Assembly (NCBI GenBank): GCA_016708125.1
Contig: JADJGF010000001.1
Span: 3,246,001 to 3,310,000 of the forward strand
DNA length: 64,000 nt
Direction of reading: 5' to 3'
Origin: Ignavibacteriota bacterium
Lineage (GTDB): Bacteria > Bacteroidota > Ignavibacteria > Ignavibacteriales > Melioribacteraceae
Shown: positions 8,224-17,014 of the stretch, one piece after another
How positions within the stretch are numbered: position 1 is the stretch's first letter
Layout of the letters: each line of letters begins with the position of its first letter
The notes under the pieces: model-generated
Database searches by the model: none
Told to the model about the DNA's origin: nothing
Seen by the model: the letters and a program-made list of their open reading frames with translations, nothing else
Program-made: the position numbers and the translations under genes

Positions 8224-8640
8224 ATGAAAAAATTTTATTTTATATTCTTTCTATTTTGCAGTTCACTGTTATTTTCTCAAAAAAGTGTGGTTAAAGTAAA
8301 AGTAATTAATTTAGAAAATCGAATCGGGAATATTTCAATCGGATTATTCAATAATCCGGATGGATTTCCCAAAAAGGAATCTGGAAAATTTGGTGTAAAT
8401 ATTCCAATTAAAAAATCTTTTGTTGAGCACACTTTTTCAAATTTGGAAAAAGGTAACTATGCTTTGGCAATTTATCATGATGAAAACTCAAATGAAAAAT
8501 TAGATAGAAGTATTTTCGGATGGCCTACAGAAGATTATGTTTTTTCAAATTATGCGGAAGGGAATTTTGGTCCGCCAAGTTTTAACGATGCAAGTTTTGA
8601 ACTTAAAGACTCTTTAGAAATAGTTCTGGAGTTTAAATAA
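8224..8640 (+). CDS. DUF2141 family exported protein
   Basis: A small exported protein (138 residues). I choose ATG 8224 because it begins a proper signal peptide (MKKFYFIFFLFCSSLLFSQ); the longer frame from 8197 adds nine unlikely residues. The mature part matches DUF2141: VKVINLENRIGNISIGLFN..., a LEKGNYALAIYHDENSNEKLD segment split between strands, and FGPPSFNDASFEL. Family function is unknown; the fold is probably a single beta-sandwich. It sits immediately after the GH36 remnant and is convergent with the thioesterase gene (12-base gap). Confidence 0.8.
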   Translation: MKKFYFIFFLFCSSLLFSQKSVVKVKVINLENRIGNISIGLFNNPDGFPKKESGKFGVNIPIKKSFVEHTFSNLEKGNYALAIYHDENSNEKLDRSIFGWPTEDYVFSNYAEGNFGPPSFNDASFELKDSLEIVLEFK

Positions 8641-8652
8641 ATTTTACACTTT

Positions 8653-9111
8653 CTATTTAACTTTCCAATCATCTGGAACTTGAACAACAATTACTTCTCC
8701 TTTTGCACAAATTTCATTATTTGCAAAAAGTATCGTTTCTACAATAACTTTTCTTCCTTTTATTTCTTTGATTTTTCCACGAAGTTCCAAAATACAATCA
8801 ATTGGTGTTGGTTTTAAATAATCAACTTTTAATGAAGCGGTTACGCATCTTGGATAATTGTCTCTTTCTTCGTTCTGATTTTTATATAATGCAGCCGATC
8901 CGCTTCCGGTTGAGTGACAATCAATCAAGGAAGCAATTAATCCGCCGTAAACAAATCCGGGAAGTGAAGTATGCTCAGGTTTAGGAGAAAAACGACTTAC
9001 AGTTTCTTCACCATCCCAAAAAGTTTTTAGATGGTGACCAAATTCATTTTTTGTTCCGCAGCCGAAACAATAACTGAAATCTTCCGAATAATAATCTTGA
9101 AAAGCTTTCAT
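8653..9111 (-). CDS. PaaI-like hotdog-fold thioesterase
   Basis: A 152-residue single-domain hotdog protein of the 4HBT/PaaI type, which hydrolyses acyl-CoA or related thioesters in the cytoplasm. Visible are CFGCGTKNEFG at the start, the helix segment GFVYGGLIASLIDCHSTGS that carries the active-site acid in this family, and the strand block VDYLKPTPIDCILELRG followed by GRKVIVETILFANNEICAKG. The ribosome site AGGAAAA precedes the ATG. No neighbour suggests the substrate. Confidence 0.82.
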   Translation of the reverse strand: MKAFQDYYSEDFSYCFGCGTKNEFGHHLKTFWDGEETVSRFSPKPEHTSLPGFVYGGLIASLIDCHSTGSGSAALYKNQNEERDNYPRCVTASLKVDYLKPTPIDCILELRGKIKEIKGRKVIVETILFANNEICAKGEVIVVQVPDDWKVK

Positions 9112-9215
9112 ATTTTTCCTTTCTGAATCTTTCTAAGAAAATAATTATCTAATTAGAGCAATTATAATAAATATAACTGCATTGTTTTATTTATCAAAAA
9201 CAATTAAATTTTAAT

Positions 9216-9566
9216 ATGATATTTACTCCATTTAAAATAAAAGAAAAATCTGAAGTTTTATTTTTAGCGATTTTTACATCCTTTCTTATATTATCATTTA
9301 GTCATACTCATAATTTCAATTTTTCCTTAAATGCTCTAGCAACAATTCAAACAGAAAACACAAATTCTGATAAAGATCTGTTTTTAGATTCTTCGCTTAA
9401 TTGTACAATTCAAAGTTTCAATAATTCAATTGAATTTCAAAATATTATTCAGCCCATTGAAAATATTTATTCATTTCCAACATTGTCAATTTTTGAATAT
9501 CAATCATTTCATTACAATTCATTTTTACTAATAACAAATCAGTTAAGAGCGCCTCCTATATTATAA
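9216..9566 (+). CDS. small membrane-anchored/secreted protein with SHTH motif, unrecognised family
   Basis: A 116-residue protein with one hydrophobic N-terminal segment (~13-30) ending in FSHTH, a low-complexity middle with a single Cys, and the C-terminus LRAPPIL. Short proteins with an N-terminal membrane segment, His-rich patches and a terminal RAPP are found next to metal-related outer-membrane receptors in several phyla, and this one lies upstream of a lipoprotein and a ZnuD-like receptor. A role in metal handling or sensing is an inference from context. The start follows TTTTAAT with no strong ribosome site. Confidence 0.55.
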   Translation: MIFTPFKIKEKSEVLFLAIFTSFLILSFSHTHNFNFSLNALATIQTENTNSDKDLFLDSSLNCTIQSFNNSIEFQNIIQPIENIYSFPTLSIFEYQSFHYNSFLLITNQLRAPPIL

Positions 9567-9612
9567 ATTAGCCACTTTTAAATAACTAATTTATTTTGAT
9601 AAAGGAGAAAAC

Positions 9613-10068
9613 ATGAAAAATCATTTTTTCAAAAGTGTATTTATTTTTTCACTTTTTACTTTTTTAATTTCTTGCCAAGATGATCCAGTCTCAAACCAAG
9701 AAGAACATTTTGAAGCAATAGGAACAGTAATTTATGATGCAACCGGAGCGACTGTTGTATCAATTTTAAGAGGCGTTACTGATGATACTTTAAAAATTTC
9801 TAACGGAGAATTATCAGATCATTTTTCTGTAAAATTTTATGATGAAAATGAAAATATAATCAATCCCCCGAGCGATGAAAATGTAAAACTTGGTTACGAA
9901 ATTTCTGATACAACTACCGCAAACTGGTGGCAGCATGAAGGTGAGGAAGGTGGATATGAATTTCATTTTAATGGATTAAAGTCCGGTGTTACAACATTTG
10001 AATTATTTATTGTGCACGAAGGACATAATGATTATAGATCGGGACTCATTCCATTGGTTGTAAAATAA
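9613..10068 (+). CDS. lipoprotein with C-terminal His cluster, partner of TonB receptor
   Basis: A 151-residue lipoprotein: lipobox FLISC with C21, then QDDPVSNQEEHFE. The body is strand-rich and probably Ig-like. The C-terminal third carries several histidines (WWQH, FHF, HEGH) that could bind a metal, ending in RSGLIPLVVK. The start has a strong ribosome site (AAAGGAGAAAAC). It ends 1 base before the TonB receptor, so the two are co-transcribed. A role in presenting metal to the receptor is proposed from context only; the family is not one I can name. Confidence 0.6.
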   Translation: MKNHFFKSVFIFSLFTFLISCQDDPVSNQEEHFEAIGTVIYDATGATVVSILRGVTDDTLKISNGELSDHFSVKFYDENENIINPPSDENVKLGYEISDTTTANWWQHEGEEGGYEFHFNGLKSGVTTFELFIVHEGHNDYRSGLIPLVVK

Positions 10069-10069
10069 A

Positions 10070-12283
10070 ATGAGTAAAATAAATAAGATTTTATTTTTGC
10101 TGATATTTTTTTTGTTTTTACAAAATTCAATTTTTAGTAAAAATTCAAATATCCAAATAATTGTTTTGGATTCTGAGAATAATAAAATTATTCCAAACGC
10201 AGTTGTAAAAATAATTGAGCTTAATAATTCATATACTTGCAGCAATGAAGGCGAACTTAGAATCCAAAATATTGAATATGGAATTTATACTTTTGCAATT
10301 CATCATATCAGTTATGAAGAAAATGTTTCAAGTATTACAATTGACGATAATGTAAATAAAAAAATAGTTTTCTATCTTATTCCAAAAACAATTCAGCTTG
10401 ATCCGGTTGTTATTTCTGATTATAAATCATACTCAACTTTTGATGATTTAGCGGAACTTTCAAGTGTTCTTAAAGGCAAAAACCTTGAAAAACAATTAGG
10501 GCTTACACTTGCTGCAACTTTGAAAAATGAAGCTGGTCTCTCAATGCGTTCAATGGGACCAGCTCCTTCTCGACCTGTTATTCGTGGTTTAGGTTCAAAC
10601 AGAGTTGTAATTAGTGAAGATGGAATTAAAACAGTTGATTTATCCGCAACATCTCCAGATCATGCGGTTACAATTGATCCATTTTCAATTGAGCGAATTG
10701 AAGTTTTACGCGGACCAAAAGTTCTTACTCAAACATCAACCACAATTGGAGGAATTGTTAACACAATCAGAAATGAAATTCCAAAAGTGCAGCATGATGA
10801 TTTAATAGGATCTATTGGAACTTACGCAGAAAGTGTAAATATGGGATATTTGGGTTCAGCTATGTTTGAATTTCCAATTTCTAATTTTGCTTTTCGCACT
10901 GAAATAAGTAAAAGAAAAACTGATGATTTAAATACGCCTTCGGGAATTTTAAAAAATTCCGATTCGGAAAATTTAAATTTAAGTCTTGCCGGAAGTTACT
11001 TCCCCAAATTTGGTGTTGTAGGAATTTCATTTAGAAATTTTGAATTGGATTACGGAGTTCCCGGCGGATTTGTTGGTGCTCATCCCAAAGGAGTTGAGAT
11101 AGAAATAAATAAAAATCAATTTAATATTGTAAATGATATAAAAATTGAAAATGAAAAATTTGAAAATATTGAAATTGCTTTAAGCAGAGTTTATTATCGC
11201 CATAAAGAATTTGAATCAAACGGAGCAATCGGATCAGAATTTGCAATCACAAACTACATCGGAAAATTTGATTTGAATCATAACAAAATTGGAATTTTTA
11301 GAAATGGAATATTTGGAATTAATGCCGAGTATGAAGATTTTAATATTGGCGGATATGTGTTTACGCCGCCATCAACACACATAAATTTTGCAACATATTT
11401 ATTTGAAAATATTGATTTTGAAAAGTTTAAATTTGAAGTTAGCGGAAGATATAATTTTGATCAAATTACTCCTAAAAAAGAAAACCCGGATTCAAAAATC
11501 GGAAATATTAAAAAACGAACTTTTAATACTTTTTCGTTATCAGCATCAGTTTTATATGAATTATCAAACATTGTTTACGTTGGAACAAATTTAAGCAAAT
11601 CTTCCAGAACTCCAACAATTGAAGAATTATTTTCGCAAGGTCCGCATTTAGCCGCTTATTCTTATGAAGTTGGAAATCCGGATTTGAAAGATGAAAGTGG
11701 ATTTGGGACGGAAGTTTTTATTTATCACAATTTTGAAAATTTATATTTCAACTTAACTTTTTTTAGAAATGATTTATCAAATTATATTATTCCGAGAAAT
11801 ACCGGCGAAATAAATTATGCAACATTTTTACAAATTTATCAAACCAGCGGAGTTGAAGCAATTTTACAAGGATTTGAAAATAGAATTGATTGGAATATTT
11901 GCAATTGTTTGAAAATTTCGAATACGGTTAGTTACACAGAAGGGAAGTTTAAAACGAACGGATATTTACCGCAAATTCCGCCGCTAAAAGGTTTGCTGGA
12001 AATTATGTACAAAAGTGATTATCTGAATTTTGGAATTACAAACGAATGGGCTTTGGCGCAGAAAAATGTTGATGAATTTGAAGAGCCAACTTACGGTTAT
12101 TTTATTAACAATTTATTTGTTCAATATTCTTTTACAATGAATAAGTTTATCAGCAATATTTCGTTTAATTTGGAGAATATTTTTAATAAAGAATATAGAA
12201 ATCATCTTTCAAGAGTAAAATCAATTCTGCCGGAAGCCGGAAGAAATTTTAGGCTTTCCAATAAATTGTATTTTCATTTGTGA
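10070..12283 (+). CDS. TonB-dependent receptor, ZnuD-like (probable zinc or other metal uptake)
   Basis: A 737-residue outer-membrane receptor. After a signal peptide comes a carboxypeptidase-regulatory-like domain (~22-100), the plug (~130-240) and a 22-strand-type barrel ending in LYFHL. The plug has the hallmarks of ZnuD-type zinc receptors: RPVIRGLGSNRVVISEDG, then VDLSATSPDHAVTIDP and IERIEVLRGP. The usual LLYGSSAIGG is replaced here by LTQTSTTIGG. It starts one base after the lipoprotein gene. Zinc as substrate is suggested by similarity and His-rich neighbours but not proven; haem or copper are alternatives. Confidence 0.85.
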   Translation: MSKINKILFLLIFFLFLQNSIFSKNSNIQIIVLDSENNKIIPNAVVKIIELNNSYTCSNEGELRIQNIEYGIYTFAIHHISYEENVSSITIDDNVNKKIVFYLIPKTIQLDPVVISDYKSYSTFDDLAELSSVLKGKNLEKQLGLTLAATLKNEAGLSMRSMGPAPSRPVIRGLGSNRVVISEDGIKTVDLSATSPDHAVTIDPFSIERIEVLRGPKVLTQTSTTIGGIVNTIRNEIPKVQHDDLIGSIGTYAESVNMGYLGSAMFEFPISNFAFRTEISKRKTDDLNTPSGILKNSDSENLNLSLAGSYFPKFGVVGISFRNFELDYGVPGGFVGAHPKGVEIEINKNQFNIVNDIKIENEKFENIEIALSRVYYRHKEFESNGAIGSEFAITNYIGKFDLNHNKIGIFRNGIFGINAEYEDFNIGGYVFTPPSTHINFATYLFENIDFEKFKFEVSGRYNFDQITPKKENPDSKIGNIKKRTFNTFSLSASVLYELSNIVYVGTNLSKSSRTPTIEELFSQGPHLAAYSYEVGNPDLKDESGFGTEVFIYHNFENLYFNLTFFRNDLSNYIIPRNTGEINYATFLQIYQTSGVEAILQGFENRIDWNICNCLKISNTVSYTEGKFKTNGYLPQIPPLKGLLEIMYKSDYLNFGITNEWALAQKNVDEFEEPTYGYFINNLFVQYSFTMNKFISNISFNLENIFNKEYRNHLSRVKSILPEAGRNFRLSNKLYFHL

Positions 12284-12345
12284 TTTTTATCATTTTAACT
12301 ATATTAAAAATACGATAAATTATCTTAATAAAAATTTATTAAGTA

Positions 12346-13863
12346 ATGAATAAAGCTATAATACTGATATTATTTATATCAGCTGAATATTTTTCACAGA
12401 ATTCATATGAATCTGATAATTTTAAAATAATTTCACCAATTGATAATCAAGTATTTTCTTCTGAGAAACGTGAAAGTATTTTGTGGTTTAGCTCTAAAAC
12501 TAGTCTGCTAGAAATTGAGTATTCTGAAAATTTGATTAAATGGACATTAATATTTAAGGAAATTAATTCAGATATTGGCTACATAGGGTGGAAAGTTCCA
12601 AATTATTTATCTCAAAAATCAATTTCATTAAGAATTAAAGATTCTCAAACAGGTAAAATATTAGGTATTAGAAATAATATTTTTATTCAAAATAACTTAA
12701 AATCAATTAAGTTTCAAAAATCTGTATTAAATAGTAAAAAATTAAAGATATTACCACTTGGTAATTCAATTACTTTTGATAAAAGATCAAGACAAACAGA
12801 TTTCAGAATTCCGGAAGATAGAACGGGTTATAGATTACCATTATATAATCTTTTAATTAATAGTGGTATTAAATTTGATTTTATCGGAAGTGAACATGCA
12901 GGAAGTAATTTCTTACCAATTGGTTTTGAAGAAAATTCTGGATTTCCAGGGATTCGGGATTCACAGTTAACAAATTTACTCCAAACTGGAATTCTAAATA
13001 TGAATCAGTATGGAATTTATGATACTTTGACAGTTGGTCCATATTTAGAAACTTATTTACCTGATATAATTTTATTACACATTGGTACAAATGGTAACGA
13101 ACAATTAGATGGAATATTTTCAGATGATGAAGAAGAAATTCTCGATGAAATTGCAAGAGTTGAAAATAAACTTGCAAAACCTATCAATGTAATTTTTTCG
13201 AGAATTATTGATCGTTCTCCAAATAAAAATTTTGTTAATACATTTAATAATAATGTTGAAAATATGATATTGGATAGATTTTATAATCCATTAAATGATG
13301 CATATCCCGACCTAGTACATTTAGTTGATATGGAAGATAGTGCAAAAATTATTTATAATATAGATATCATGGGAACAATAGGGAATGGAAAAAATGGAGA
13401 TATGAATGATGAACTTCATCCAAATGATAAAGGATATTCTAAAATGGCAAAAGTTTGGTTTGATGGAATTATTAATATTTTGCCTAAACTAAGCGTAAAA
13501 GTTTTTCTTGAAGGAGCTTATTCCGGATTATCAAATATGCAAAGTAATAATAATTTTTTTGCTACAATTCCTCATGATCAACCTTTTAATCAATTCCCAT
13601 GGTATTTTGAAGGCACTGAACATGTAGAACAAATTCCAGAAAATGTAATTGATTGGGTTTTAATTTCATTACGTTCAGATGAAACAAAATCATCAACCAA
13701 AGCACAGCGTGCCGGATTCATTAAAGAAAATGGAACAATTGTAGACGTTGATGGAGAAAGTCCTTTAGCATTTGTTGTAGATGAAGGAAGTTATTATGTT
13801 GTTGTTGAACACAGAAATCATTTGCCGATTATGAGTTCTAAAAAAGTTTTAATTCAACCTTAA
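12346..13863 (+). CDS. exported SGNH/GDSL-type hydrolase with C-terminal accessory domain
   Basis: A 505-residue exported esterase-like protein. A signal peptide is followed by a small beta domain (~25-120) and an SGNH domain (~130-380): block I LPLGNSITFD with nucleophile S141, block III IGTNGNE (G247, N249), and block V DELHPND with D355 and H358. The C-terminal ~120 residues (from VKVFLEGAYSG) form a strand-rich domain, containing PHDQPFNQFPWYFEGTEHV split by turns, seen in secreted proteins of this lineage. Possible substrates are acetylated polysaccharides. It ends 7 bases from the convergent receptor gene. Confidence 0.8.
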   Translation: MNKAIILILFISAEYFSQNSYESDNFKIISPIDNQVFSSEKRESILWFSSKTSLLEIEYSENLIKWTLIFKEINSDIGYIGWKVPNYLSQKSISLRIKDSQTGKILGIRNNIFIQNNLKSIKFQKSVLNSKKLKILPLGNSITFDKRSRQTDFRIPEDRTGYRLPLYNLLINSGIKFDFIGSEHAGSNFLPIGFEENSGFPGIRDSQLTNLLQTGILNMNQYGIYDTLTVGPYLETYLPDIILLHIGTNGNEQLDGIFSDDEEEILDEIARVENKLAKPINVIFSRIIDRSPNKNFVNTFNNNVENMILDRFYNPLNDAYPDLVHLVDMEDSAKIIYNIDIMGTIGNGKNGDMNDELHPNDKGYSKMAKVWFDGIINILPKLSVKVFLEGAYSGLSNMQSNNNFFATIPHDQPFNQFPWYFEGTEHVEQIPENVIDWVLISLRSDETKSSTKAQRAGFIKENGTIVDVDGESPLAFVVDEGSYYVVVEHRNHLPIMSSKKVLIQP

Positions 13864-13870
13864 TTAAAAC

Positions 13871-16222
13871 TCAAAATTCAAATCTAATTCCAAATGATGG
13901 AATTATTGGCCACAATAAAATTTCTTCGGAACTTGGTTTGCTTAAACCGGGATTATCAAATTCATATCTCTGAACATTTTTAAAATTAAAAACATTGCTA
14001 ACATCTAAAAATGAATTAAGTCTGAATTTATCAAAAACAAAAATTTTACTAATTCTTAAATCAACTCTTTTGTAAGCCGGTAAATCTGCAGAATGAATTT
14101 CTCCGGATTTCCAATCCCAAATTCCGGTTTGCTCATCTTTAACAGCAGTTTTTGGTGTATAAGGAAAACCGCTTCCATAATAAGCTTTTAAACTTAAATT
14201 CCAATTATTTCCAAAAGCAAAATTTGTTACAATAGAAATTGTATGAGTTTGATTTGTATATCTCGGATATTCTCCATAATTATCATTTAACTTATTTTCA
14301 TTTGCTTGCATATATCCGTAACTAAGCCAGCCATAAAAAAAATCATAATTTAAAATTGCATATAAATCTATTCCTTTAGAATTTCCAATTGCATCATTTT
14401 TTCTTGAATAAGTTAATCTTTCAAAAACTCCAAATTGCGATGAAATTAAATTGCTGTAATCTTTGTAGTAAGTTTCAAGTTTAAGTTTTAAAAAATAATT
14501 ATCAGCAAAATTAAATTGCTTTTCTAAACCTAAAATGTAATGAATTGATTTTTGCGATTGCGTATTTGTATCCGATGAAACTGAAGAAGAAAGTTGAGCA
14601 TAAATCGGTGATTGATAAAAATATCCCCATGCAGCTTTGAGCAAAGTACCGTCTTCAAATTTGTAAGCTGTATTTATTCTTGGCGAAAAAGTTAAATCTT
14701 TGTTAATATCAAAATAGTCAATTCTTCCGCCGAAATTTACAGTTAATGAATTTGTTAAACTTAAAATATTTTCCAAATATGCAGCAAATTTATATGAGCT
14801 AACATCGATTGGTTTTTCATTTCCATAAGAACCAATTCTTGTTAAAGTATCTTTTATTACGGGATTTGTATTATTGCGATTTCCGATGTAAGTCCAAAAA
14901 TCATTTGCGTTTTGTAGATAATTAATATTTTGAAAACTGAATCCGTTTTGAATTTCATAAAATGAATTTAACTGATAATTCAATTCTGATTTGAACTCGA
15001 GAGTCTTAATTCGCAAACTATCATAAGTTAATCTAATTGTTTGAAGACTGTCATAATCATTATAATTAATTTTTTCAAATCTGTTAAACAATCTATTCTC
15101 TTCATCAATCTGATCATAATAAGAAATTTCAAAATTCAGTAAAGTTTTTGAGGACAAAATATTTTTACTTTTTACATCCAACAAAGTGCTGAAATAATTT
15201 GCAGTATTAATTTCATTTTCAATTTTGGTTGAATAAATTCTTTCCGGTTTGTAAGAAAAATCATCTCCGGCATGAATAAACTCAAACAGTAATTTATTTT
15301 TTAGCGTAAGTGAATATGAAACTACACCTTGCAAATCATAAAATGATGGTTTTACAGATTTAATATCTTCGTAATCAATTAGAGAAAGAACATACTCCAT
15401 ATAACTTTTTCGCACACCAAAAATAAAAGAACTTTTTTCTGAAATTGGTCCTTCGATATATCCGTCTAAAAAAGCTAAACTTAAAGATGCGGCTCCGGAA
15501 TATTTTTCTTTATTTCCTTCACGATATTCAATATTTAAAACCGAGCTCATTTTATCGCCGTATTTTGCAGAAAATCCTCCGGTAATTATTTCGACTTTTT
15601 TCATTAAATCTACGTTAAAAATTCCAACACTTGCGTTTGCGGCTTCTTTAATGTGGTAAGGTTCGTAAACTTGTGTTCCGTTAACTAAAACTAAATTTTC
15701 ATCTTGATTTCCGCCGCGCACATTAAAATCAGCTTTGAATTCATTATTTACAACAACTCCCGGAAGAGCTTGAACCGATCTTAAAATATCCGGCATTGCA
15801 GAAGAAATTTCTCTTATTCTTTCGGATTGCAATGATAAATTACTAAGTTGAGTTAATTCACTTGGATTTGACGAGTTAGAAAAAACAGTAACTTCTTGAA
15901 GATTTATACTAATCGGATTAAGGAAAATAAAATTCACTTCGTCACTTTTTAGATTTTCCAATTTTATTGTTGAAGTTTTGTAACCAACGTAGCTGAAAAT
16001 TAATTCTGCTGATTTTGAATTTATTTTCATAGAAAATTTTCCATCCACATCAGAACTTGTACCCAGTGAAAAATTATTAATTCCAATATTTGCAAAGGGA
16101 AGTGGTTCGTTTGTTTGCGAATCAAGAATAATTCCATTTATAAATTTTGTAGAATCATTTGATTGTGCAATTTGAAAACTATTAAAAATTATAAACGCAA
16201 ATAATCCAATTAAAAATTTCAC
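13871..16222 (-). CDS. TonB-dependent receptor with carboxypeptidase-regulatory domain
   Basis: Outer-membrane receptor of about 783 residues. I choose GTG at 16220-16222 because it starts a proper signal peptide (VKFLIGLFAFIIFNSFQIAQS) and has an AGGA site upstream; the open frame to 16333 would add a 37-residue leader with another hydrophobic stretch and run into the tetR promoter region. A CarboxypepD_reg-like domain (INGIILDSQTNEPLPFANIG) precedes the plug (NVRGGNQDENLVLVNG, EIITGGFSAKYGDKMSS) and a barrel ending in FGIRFEF. The substrate is unknown. It is divergent from the tetR gene. Confidence 0.88.
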   Translation of the reverse strand: MKFLIGLFAFIIFNSFQIAQSNDSTKFINGIILDSQTNEPLPFANIGINNFSLGTSSDVDGKFSMKINSKSAELIFSYVGYKTSTIKLENLKSDEVNFIFLNPISINLQEVTVFSNSSNPSELTQLSNLSLQSERIREISSAMPDILRSVQALPGVVVNNEFKADFNVRGGNQDENLVLVNGTQVYEPYHIKEAANASVGIFNVDLMKKVEIITGGFSAKYGDKMSSVLNIEYREGNKEKYSGAASLSLAFLDGYIEGPISEKSSFIFGVRKSYMEYVLSLIDYEDIKSVKPSFYDLQGVVSYSLTLKNKLLFEFIHAGDDFSYKPERIYSTKIENEINTANYFSTLLDVKSKNILSSKTLLNFEISYYDQIDEENRLFNRFEKINYNDYDSLQTIRLTYDSLRIKTLEFKSELNYQLNSFYEIQNGFSFQNINYLQNANDFWTYIGNRNNTNPVIKDTLTRIGSYGNEKPIDVSSYKFAAYLENILSLTNSLTVNFGGRIDYFDINKDLTFSPRINTAYKFEDGTLLKAAWGYFYQSPIYAQLSSSVSSDTNTQSQKSIHYILGLEKQFNFADNYFLKLKLETYYKDYSNLISSQFGVFERLTYSRKNDAIGNSKGIDLYAILNYDFFYGWLSYGYMQANENKLNDNYGEYPRYTNQTHTISIVTNFAFGNNWNLSLKAYYGSGFPYTPKTAVKDEQTGIWDWKSGEIHSADLPAYKRVDLRISKIFVFDKFRLNSFLDVSNVFNFKNVQRYEFDNPGLSKPSSEEILLWPIIPSFGIRFEF

Positions 16223-16322
16223 AAAAATCCTTTTTCTTTTTTGCAATAAGCAGAAAATATGACTTAAAAAATAAAATATTATCGAATAAAAATGATGTAA
16301 ATCATTAATTGAAAAATAATTA

Positions 16323-16354
16323 TTGACAAACATACATGAATGTATGTAAATTTA
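16323..16354 (+). promoter_or_regulatory. promoter of tetR and efflux operon
   Basis: TTGACA (16323-16328) and TAAATTTA (16347-16354, close to Bacteroidota TAnnTTTG) lie at a suitable distance upstream of ATG 16377. The entire spacer is occupied by an 18-base palindrome, so repressor binding would block this promoter. Confidence 0.55.
16330..16347. promoter_or_regulatory. TetR-family operator palindrome
   Basis: ACATACATGAATGTATGT is a perfect inverted repeat (8-2-8). It sits between the -35 and -10 elements of the tetR promoter, and closely resembles the AcrR operator core of E. coli (TACATACAT...ATGTATGTA). This indicates autoregulation by the downstream TetR protein together with control of the RND pump genes. 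Confidence 0.78.
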
Positions 16355-16376
16355 CACCCAAAAATTTATTATTAAA

Positions 16377-16997
16377 ATGAAAAAAACAAAAGAAGAAGCT
16401 GAATTAACAAAACTCCAAATTCAAAAAGTTGCAATAAAAGTTTTTATAAAAAACGGTTACAGTGCAACTCGTTTGGAGGATATTGCGTCTGAAGCAAATG
16501 TAACACGCGGAGCTATTTATCATTACTTCAAAAATAAACGTGATATTCTTCTGGCAATTCATCAAAATAATAGAGAAAGAATTCAGAAAATTATTGATGA
16601 ACTTGTTTATAAAGAAAAAGATCCGATTGAAATTATTAGAAAAGGTTTTTTGCAAGTTTATGAACATTTTGAAAATGATGAAGATTTTAAAGATGTGGAA
16701 GAATTGTTTTTCAAAATTGAATTTGCATCAATAATTCATCATGATGAAATAATTAGAGATTGTTTTCACAATGATTTGAAAAATCACAAAGACAGAATTT
16801 TTGAGATAATTAAAAAAGGTCAAAAAGAAAAAAAAATTAGAAAAGATATTAATGCAGAAAATCTTGCAATAATAATTATGACATTTCACTTAGGATTATC
16901 AATGGTTTGGTTTAAGCGAATTATGGATTTTCCAATTACTGAAATGGCAAAAAATCAAATTGAAGTTTTATTAAATGGAATTGCAATTAACAAATAA
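16377..16997 (+). CDS. TetR/AcrR-family transcriptional repressor of the efflux operon
   Basis: A 206-residue repressor. The N-terminal helix-turn-helix lies at about residues 23-60 (YSATRLEDIASEANVTRGAI followed by YHYFKNKRDIL). The C-terminal ~140 residues are a helical ligand and dimerisation domain with no recognisable ligand site. The gene lies 17 bases upstream of the adaptor gene and directly downstream of an 18-base palindrome that overlaps its promoter. It therefore probably represses itself and the RND pump until a drug or metabolite binds. Confidence 0.9.
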   Translation: MKKTKEEAELTKLQIQKVAIKVFIKNGYSATRLEDIASEANVTRGAIYHYFKNKRDILLAIHQNNRERIQKIIDELVYKEKDPIEIIRKGFLQVYEHFENDEDFKDVEELFFKIEFASIIHHDEIIRDCFHNDLKNHKDRIFEIIKKGQKEKKIRKDINAENLAIIIMTFHLGLSMVWFKRIMDFPITEMAKNQIEVLLNGIAINK

Positions 16998-17014
16998 TAT
17001 AAATAGAGGAATTA

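Noticed and set aside
12346..13863. Possible T9SS sorting domain at the SGNH protein C-terminus
   Set aside because: It lacks the NYPNPFNP and SSGLYFY motifs seen in the true sorting domain at 37994.
16223..16333. N-terminal 37-residue extension of the TonB receptor gene
   Set aside because: It adds a second hydrophobic leader and reaches the tetR operator. GTG 16222 has a ribosome site and a normal signal peptide.
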